Below, in pieces: positions 59,755 to 64,000 of a stretch of DNA of 64,000 nt (its first letter is position 1; every line of letters starts with the position of its first letter). The DNA is from Seleniivibrio woodruffii. GTDB taxonomy: Bacteria; Chrysiogenota; Deferribacteres; Deferribacterales; Geovibrionaceae. Below the pieces are notes generated by a model. The model had not been told where the DNA came from, made no database searches, and saw only the letters and a list, made by a program, of their open reading frames with translations. A program made the translations under genes and the position numbers. The stretch lies in contig NZ_JAJUIS010000005.1 in NCBI RefSeq assembly GCF_029267515.1, positions 1 through 64,000 of the forward strand. Reading direction: 5' to 3'.

Positions 59755-62700
59755 TTATTCCCGTACCGGAGCTATGAGTGAGAGGAACACAGCGGCTGAC
59801 GGAAGCGTTTTCTCTGCCTTTTCAAAAAGCAGCGACAGGGTAAATTCATCGTCAAATTTAAGCATACCGCCGCATTGTGAAGCGCTGTCCATAAGAACAG
59901 GAGGCGAAACAAGGCTGTTTTTCGTAAATTTCATTTTAATGCGGTTGGAATAGATAAATATTTTTTCGATATTCGCCCTTCCGGCAAGGTTTTTCAGAAG
60001 CATTATACGGGCAAAGTTTTTTGTCTGCTCGCCTGTCCCTCCGAACATCCCCTCCATCTCCTCAAGAAGTCCCGCCACCTCTTCCTCTGTGACGACATAT
60101 GAAAACTTGCGGTAGTAATCAAGCCTGAGCCGCGTATCCTCAATGTAGTCGGCTGGAATATAATGCGGAACGGCTGTGATTATCTCGGTGTCCGTAAAGA
60201 TATCCGTTATTCCTTTAAGTTCTTTCACAGCCTCATCTATCATGGCGATGAAAAGTTCATAGCCAACCTTCACCACAAAGCCGGACTGATCAGCCCCCAG
60301 CAGGTCGCCTGCACCACGGAGCTGCAGGTCATAGAAAGCAATCTTAACCCCGCTGCCGAGGTCTGAAAGCTGCTGGATGATTTTAAGACGCTTCTGGGCA
60401 ACCTGTGAAAGACCGGAGAAGTTCGGCACCACAAGATAGCAGTAGCCGCGGCGCACGGAACGCCCGACCCTTCCTTTAAGCTGATAAATCTGCGCCAGCC
60501 CCAGATGGGCGGCATCGTTTATCACTATTGTATTAACGTTGGGGATGTCTATCCCGTTCTCGATAATAGCTGTGCAAACCAGAATATCCGTCTCTCCGGC
60601 ATAAAAGTCCATCAGTATCTTTTCCAGCGTCTGCGCGTCCATCTGCCCGTGGGCAAACGTTACGCGGGCACCGGGAAGCATACTGCGCACGCCGGCAGTT
60701 ACCTGTTCAATATCTTCAACCTTGTTATGCAGATAGAAAACCTGCCCTCCGCGCTCAAGCTCGCGCTGAATTGCGGTCTTAATCTCCTCGTCCTTCTTGA
60801 CAACCTTAGTTATAACGGGCAGCCTGTCCACAGGCGGAGTATCTATAACGGAGATGTCACGTATTCCGGAAAGCGAAAGCTGTAATGTCCTGGGAATAGG
60901 CGTAGCGGAAAGATATAGAACATCCACATTGGTTTTCATGGCTTTAATCTTCTCCTTGTGGGAGACGCCGAACCGCTGTTCCTCATCGATGATGAGCAGA
61001 CCGAGGTCGGAAAACTCAACCTCTTTGCCCAGCATTTTGTGGGTGCCGACAAGGATGTCCACCTGTCCTTTGGAAAGCCTTTCCAGAATGTCACGAACCT
61101 CTTTCGCAGTGCGGAAACGGCTTATGTATTCAACGTTTATAGGCATTTCGCCGAAACGCTTTTTAAATGTCAGATAGTGCTGACGGGCAAGAACCGTTGT
61201 CGGAACCAGCACCGCAACCTGTTTGCCGCCCGCCACAGCCTTACATGCGGCGCGCATGGCAACCTCAGTCTTTCCGAAACCGACGTCGCCGCAGACCAGT
61301 CTCTCCATTGGGAGTTGGTTCTCCATGTCGTTGTATACGTCGTGTATTGCGGTAAGCTGGTCGTCGGTCTCATCAAATTCGAACAACTGCTCAAACTCCT
61401 CCGTCATCTTCCCGTCATCATGAAAAGCAAAACCTTTTTCCAGTTTTCGCTTGGCATAAAGCTGGAGAAGGTCAAAGGCTATCTTCTTGGCGCGTGTGCG
61501 CGCCTGCGCTTTCAGCTTTTTCCACGTCTGTGTCTGGAGCGAGCTTATGCGGGGTCTGCCCCCTTCGGAGCCGATGTATTTCTGCAACTGCCCTATGGAT
61601 GACAAAGGCACATACAGAAATTCACCGTTCTCGTATTCAAGCTGTAAGAAATCCCCCTCAACACCGCCGATGCTCTGATGCACCAGCCCCTTGTATATGC
61701 CGATACCGTAGTCTACGTGGACGACGTAATCGCCGCTTTCAAGGTCTGATATGGAGGTCGAATAAACCTCTTTCCTGCCACGTTTCGGTTTTTTGCGGGC
61801 AACGCCGAAAATGTCCTCGTCGCTGAACACTGCCAGCAGCCGTTTTTCGTCTATGAAACCGCCCCGAAGTTTCTCATTAAGGACATAAAGCCCGGCGTGG
61901 GTCACTTCGGCATGAACGGAAATTTTCTGTGCGCTGTAGCCGTAGTCCACGGAAAAATTCGTGAACAGTTCAAGCAGTCTGCCGCTCTCTATGGCACAGA
62001 CAACCCTGTACCCTTTCTCCGTATGGTTCCTTATGGTGTCCATAGCCGCCGCCATGGACTGATATACGTTCCCTTTTTTTCCTCCGAGAAGCATTGCACT
62101 GCTCTTATAAGGCACTGTCACCGCGCCCTCGGTAACGATATCCGCCAGAACAAGCCGTTCGTGTTCGTCGTATTCCGGATAGATTATAGAGGGGTTTATA
62201 AAGTTATGTGTGAAAAATTCGCCTTCAGGTCTGCGTCTGTCCGCCAAAGAAAGCATATCTGTGAAGTGAGTTTTGTAATCCTCTGTAAAGAAAACGAAAT
62301 TATAGCTGTTGCCTGCATATTCGAGAATATTGGACATCCGCCCGTAAATGGCCGGAGCTAACCAGTGACACCCGGCATATTTGCCGTAAAGCTCTGTTTT
62401 ATCCAATATGTCTTTGTCGGTTATATGCTTTTTGATATCTTCCGCATCGAAAAGCGCCTCTGACGCAGGGAGCAGGGTCGCGTGCTTCATGGTCTTTACC
62501 GGTCGGCGGGTACTTTTGTCCACAACGGAGATGCGCTCCGCTTCATCACCGAAAAATTCTATCAGGCATGGATTTTCAAAATCAGCCGGAAAAACTTCAA
62601 GGATATCTCCTCGGAAGGCATACTCTCCCTGACCGTCAACAAGCTCCACATGAACGTAGCCGGCGTAGTTCAGAAGGTATTCAAGCTCCTGTCTGTCATA

Positions 62701-63063
62701 GTCCTGTCCCACATTGATATTTATAACTGCACTTTTAAATACTTCCGCAGGTGGCAGACCTTTCAGAAGGGCATACGGAGTCGTAACCACGATGCAGGGC
62801 GCATCGGAGTTAAGCAGTGTATTCAGTGTCGCGGCACGTGAGGATATTATCTCCGGAAGAACCCTCGCCTCTTCAAAAGGTTCCTGAGTGTATTCCGGAA
62901 ATCCTATTACAGCGGAACGGGAAAAGAAATATCTGGTCTCCTGAAGGACTAACTCGTATTCCCTCCGGTTTGCCGCCACAAAGAAAGTAACCCGCCCCTC
63001 CGGTCTTTTGTTATAAAAGTACCAGACTGAGGAGCATCCCCAGAGACCGCAAAACTTCTGCAT
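59755..63063 (-). CDS. mfd: Transcription-repair coupling factor Mfd
   Basis: A 1102-residue translocase that removes RNA polymerase stalled at DNA lesions and recruits UvrA. It has an N-terminal UvrB-homology region (about 1-350), an RNA polymerase-interacting domain (about 440-510: LESGDYVVHVDYGIGIYKGL), and a RecG-like motor with Walker A GDVGFGKTEVAMRA, DEEQ box (LIIDEEQRFGV), SATPIPRTLQLSL, and the TRG region (GRVGRSVRRGYCYL; LQLRGAGDLLGADQSG). A C-terminal autoinhibitory domain completes it. The length is close to the E. coli protein. Its ATG overlaps the gmhA stop (ATGA). Confidence 0.97.
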   Translation of the reverse strand: MQKFCGLWGCSSVWYFYNKRPEGRVTFFVAANRREYELVLQETRYFFSRSAVIGFPEYTQEPFEEARVLPEIISSRAATLNTLLNSDAPCIVVTTPYALLKGLPPAEVFKSAVININVGQDYDRQELEYLLNYAGYVHVELVDGQGEYAFRGDILEVFPADFENPCLIEFFGDEAERISVVDKSTRRPVKTMKHATLLPASEALFDAEDIKKHITDKDILDKTELYGKYAGCHWLAPAIYGRMSNILEYAGNSYNFVFFTEDYKTHFTDMLSLADRRRPEGEFFTHNFINPSIIYPEYDEHERLVLADIVTEGAVTVPYKSSAMLLGGKKGNVYQSMAAAMDTIRNHTEKGYRVVCAIESGRLLELFTNFSVDYGYSAQKISVHAEVTHAGLYVLNEKLRGGFIDEKRLLAVFSDEDIFGVARKKPKRGRKEVYSTSISDLESGDYVVHVDYGIGIYKGLVHQSIGGVEGDFLQLEYENGEFLYVPLSSIGQLQKYIGSEGGRPRISSLQTQTWKKLKAQARTRAKKIAFDLLQLYAKRKLEKGFAFHDDGKMTEEFEQLFEFDETDDQLTAIHDVYNDMENQLPMERLVCGDVGFGKTEVAMRAACKAVAGGKQVAVLVPTTVLARQHYLTFKKRFGEMPINVEYISRFRTAKEVRDILERLSKGQVDILVGTHKMLGKEVEFSDLGLLIIDEEQRFGVSHKEKIKAMKTNVDVLYLSATPIPRTLQLSLSGIRDISVIDTPPVDRLPVITKVVKKDEEIKTAIQRELERGGQVFYLHNKVEDIEQVTAGVRSMLPGARVTFAHGQMDAQTLEKILMDFYAGETDILVCTAIIENGIDIPNVNTIVINDAAHLGLAQIYQLKGRVGRSVRRGYCYLVVPNFSGLSQVAQKRLKIIQQLSDLGSGVKIAFYDLQLRGAGDLLGADQSGFVVKVGYELFIAMIDEAVKELKGITDIFTDTEIITAVPHYIPADYIEDTRLRLDYYRKFSYVVTEEEVAGLLEEMEGMFGGTGEQTKNFARIMLLKNLAGRANIEKIFIYSNRIKMKFTKNSLVSPPVLMDSASQCGGMLKFDDEFTLSLLFEKAEKTLPSAAVFLSLIAPVRE

Positions 63064-63641
63064 CAGGCAAATTTGCCGAACATCATCTCATCCACAAGCT
63101 GACAGATTATATGTGCCGCCGCTATGTGGATTTCCTGTATTCTTGCGGTGTTGTCCGTGGGCGACTGGAAAAGGATGTCGCAGAGACCTTTCATCTTTCC
63201 GCCGTCTCGTCCTGTGAAACCGATTATGCGGACTTTCATCCTGTCCGCCTCGCGCAGAGCTCTTACGACGTTTTCAGAGTTGCCGCTGGTGGATATACCC
63301 CAGAGGATGTCCTTTTCGCTGCCGAGCGCACTGACCTGTTTCAGAAATATATCGTTGAACTCGTAATCGTTCCCTATTGATGTGATGATGGAGGTGTCCG
63401 TTGTAAGGGCTATCGCCGGAAGTGGCGGGCGCTCCATCTTAAACCTGTTCACAAACTCCGCTGCAATATGCTGCGCATCCGCCGCAGAACCTCCGTTTCC
63501 GCAGATAAGCAGTTTCCCGCCGTTCTCGAAACACTGGGTTATTTCCGTTGCAATGGCTATCAGAACAGGGGTGCTCTCGGTGATAAACCTCGTCTGCACC
63601 TCTTTCATCTCTTCAAAAATCGACGCAATATATTTATCCAT
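63063..63641 (-). CDS. gmhA: Phosphoheptose isomerase
   Basis: GmhA converts sedoheptulose 7-phosphate to D-glycero-D-manno-heptose 7-phosphate, the first step of ADP-heptose synthesis for LPS inner core. The 192 residues carry the SIS fold with LLICGNGGSAADAQHIAAEFVNRF, the active-site Glu in that helix, ISTSGNSENVVRAL, and the C-terminal catalytic His in IQEIHIAAAHIICQLVD. AGGGACGG precedes the ATG. It is cotranscribed with mfd. Confidence 0.96.
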   Translation of the reverse strand: MDKYIASIFEEMKEVQTRFITESTPVLIAIATEITQCFENGGKLLICGNGGSAADAQHIAAEFVNRFKMERPPLPAIALTTDTSIITSIGNDYEFNDIFLKQVSALGSEKDILWGISTSGNSENVVRALREADRMKVRIIGFTGRDGGKMKGLCDILFQSPTDNTARIQEIHIAAAHIICQLVDEMMFGKFA

Positions 63642-63711
63642 ATGCCGTCCCTGTTAAAGCATTTACACAATTAATATATGCCTGACGAAAAGATAGCAAT
63701 AGAAATCGTGT

Positions 63712-64000
63712 TTATCTTATTATAAGAGCGTCTTTTCCATATTTAACTTTTGCTATGAGATAGTACATGCCATGCGGGTCAAGTCCGCATCCGCCATCTT
63801 CAACAGGATCTGTGAGGTCATAGAACATCTCTTCCGCACGGGGACCGAACGGGCAAACGAAGATTATCTTTTTGCCTTCAGGAAGCTGAGGAACTATTTT
63901 TTCACACGCTCCGTCCTCTTCAAAAAGGGCAACGGGGATGTTGGGCATACCGTCGGTATGCTTCTTCTCATATTCCTGCGGGGTTCTGACATCTACGACA
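63712..64000 (-). CDS. Rhodanese-like domain protein (5' end outside window)
   Basis: The visible C-terminal ~95 residues read VVDVRTPQEYEKKHTDGMPNIP, the standard rhodanese DVR-x-x-x-E-[YF] block. IIFVCPFGPRAEEM follows, where the Cys lies in a CxxGxR-like active loop that in rhodaneses carries persulfide. The last ~40 residues (DPVEDGGCGLDPHGMYYLIAK) depart from the usual helix. The N-terminus is cut by the window edge, so any export signal cannot be judged. Confidence 0.75.
   Translation of the reverse strand, partial: VVDVRTPQEYEKKHTDGMPNIPVALFEEDGACEKIVPQLPEGKKIIFVCPFGPRAEEMFYDLTDPVEDGGCGLDPHGMYYLIAKVKYGKDALIIR

Overview
The window reads as a chromosomal stretch of a Gram-negative, motile, anaerobic or microaerobic bacterium. 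Outer-membrane genes (an OmpA-family protein, SurA- and PrsA-like chaperones, gmhA for heptose synthesis) show a diderm envelope. Four chemotaxis receptors, a di-heme cytochrome c peroxidase, a two-subunit 2-oxoacid:ferredoxin oxidoreductase, and a 2-hydroxyacyl-CoA dehydratase-type iron-sulfur pair point to a respiratory anaerobe. My best inference is a member of the Deferribacterota (Geovibrio/Denitrovibrio-like); this rests on gene families only and is not proven.

Layout. 1-8.5 kb: htpG; an operon of an RqcH-type NFACT protein, an SdhE-like factor, an orphan gene and a double-cubane/2-hydroxyacyl-CoA dehydratase pair; then an AT-rich membrane protein, an MFS permease and a tautomerase. 8.5-17.7 kb: a chemoreceptor and XRE regulator lead into a small accessory stretch bracketed by two identical tRNA-Gly genes. 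It holds a lipoprotein, an RTX-like repeat protein with alternating Asn- and Asp-type repeats, a HepT/MntA toxin-antitoxin pair, an AlbA-type ATPase/HTH protein, an AT-rich HExxH protein and tRNA-Cys. 17.7-28.5 kb: radical SAM-porin-nadB-methyltransferase operon; eno followed by a 2.5-copy tandem duplication of its own 3' end; an M29 aminopeptidase; upp-uraA; threonine aldolase. 28.6-37 kb: amino-acid ABC transporter, a second receptor, a GATase and aconitase. 37-48.4 kb: a signalling block with EAL-CBS-GGDEF, CBS-pyrophosphatase, pseudo-receiver/PAS kinase, STAS protein, REC-PP2C-ATPase, and a soluble receptor behind a sigma-54 promoter. 48.4-56.2 kb: methyltransferase, LigB dioxygenase, AMMECR1 protein, KorAB, cytochrome c peroxidase and a Cache receptor. 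56.3-64 kb, minus strand: OmpA protein, then RqcP-SurA-PrsA-Mfd-GmhA, then a rhodanese gene running off the end.

How parts fit. RqcH and RqcP together imply alanine-tailing ribosome quality control. KorAB and aconitase serve the oxidative or reductive TCA cycle. The STAS/PP2C/ATPase genes form a partner-switching module next to cyclic-di-GMP and histidine-kinase genes. Intergenic space carries several repeat families. The most notable is a ~122-bp element present four times whose copies show compensatory changes in paired stems, so it is selected or mobilised as a folded structure. Two of its copies sit beside candidate minus-strand small RNA genes.
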